DNA from: an uncultured Anaerocolumna sp.
GTDB lineage: Bacteria > Bacillota > Clostridia > Lachnospirales > Lachnospiraceae
Direction of reading: 5' to 3'
Assembly (NCBI GenBank): GCA_937901695.1
Contig: CALDJN010000389.1
Location: 1 to 32,106 of the forward strand
Length of the DNA: 32,106 nt
Position numbers and translations under genes: made by a program. Positions 32,050 through 32,106 of the stretch are shown piece by piece. How positions within the stretch are numbered: position 1 is the stretch's first letter; each line of letters begins with the position of its first letter. Under the pieces are notes generated by a model that was given only the letters and a program-made list of their open reading frames with translations, was not told the DNA's origin and ran no database searches.

Positions 32050-32106
32050 TAAGGACGCTTTGCCTGAGGGGGTGTTGAGAACTCAGAAAGTGTTGTCAGG
32101 GTCTTC
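32050..32106. repeat. Possible truncated end of a dispersed element at the window edge
   Basis: TAAGGACGCTTTGCC (32050-32064) is identical to the reverse complement of 11592-11606, the right end of the fold-back element. The following 42 bases do not match that element within the window. It may be the start of a related repeat cut by the window edge. Confidence 0.4.

Overview
The window is low-GC DNA from a spore-forming, fermentative Firmicute, most probably a Lachnospiraceae member of the Clostridium phytofermentans / Lachnoclostridium / Anaerocolumna type. This is inferred from gene content: spoVG, a GlgC/GlgD pair, a DUF1846 protein, the pth-mfd-prsA order, a long divergent PRPP synthetase, and a DnaD-family gene followed by a helicase-loader gene. 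No taxonomic search was run. Everything looks chromosomal and mostly housekeeping. I see no rRNA or tRNA gene, no CRISPR array, no prophage and no transposase.

Layout. 1-397 is an AT-rich leader. A DUF1846 protein (398-1903, +) converges on the minus-strand genes pth, mfd and prsA (7676 down to 2133). A DUF4003 gene (minus) is divergent from a PocR-AraC-type regulator (plus), and a Fic protein with an N-terminal helix-turn-helix follows. Next is a minus-strand sugar-nucleotide group: a sugar-1-phosphate nucleotidyltransferase, a NahK-like sugar kinase and galE. Then come a membrane-anchored transglutaminase-like protein, spoVG, and glgC-glgD, which overlap by 4 bases. From 20160 on the plus strand lie murC, a dnaD-family gene, a dnaC/dnaI-type loader and prs. 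A class A penicillin-binding protein and a YhaO/YhaN-type nuclease-ATPase pair are on the minus strand up to 31915.

How the genes fit together. Three modules stand out: stalled-complex and DNA maintenance (mfd; the SbcD/SbcC-like pair; DnaD and its loader), glycogen and sugar-nucleotide metabolism (glgC/glgD; kinase, nucleotidyltransferase, galE), and cell-wall or secretion functions (murC, the penicillin-binding protein, prsA).

The most unusual content is between the genes. Four copies of a MITE-like family built on GTCATTCTGAG / CTCAGAATGAC palindromes are present (12861-13059, 16574-16912, 23155-23283, 25680-25961). Two carry arrays of a 19-bp unit, one carries three 42-bp units, one sits between dnaD and the loader gene, and one supplies the stop codon of the penicillin-binding protein. 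There are also a 277-bp fold-back element, a two-copy ~64-bp palindrome family, and a perfect 34-bp-stem hairpin. Regulatory candidates include two pairs of perfect DnaA boxes between murC and dnaD, a structured leader before dnaD, and a double palindromic operator at the fic promoter. Several starts were moved from the longest open frame because of Shine-Dalgarno placement, and mfd, the YhaN-like gene and the transglutaminase-like gene appear to use TTG or GTG.
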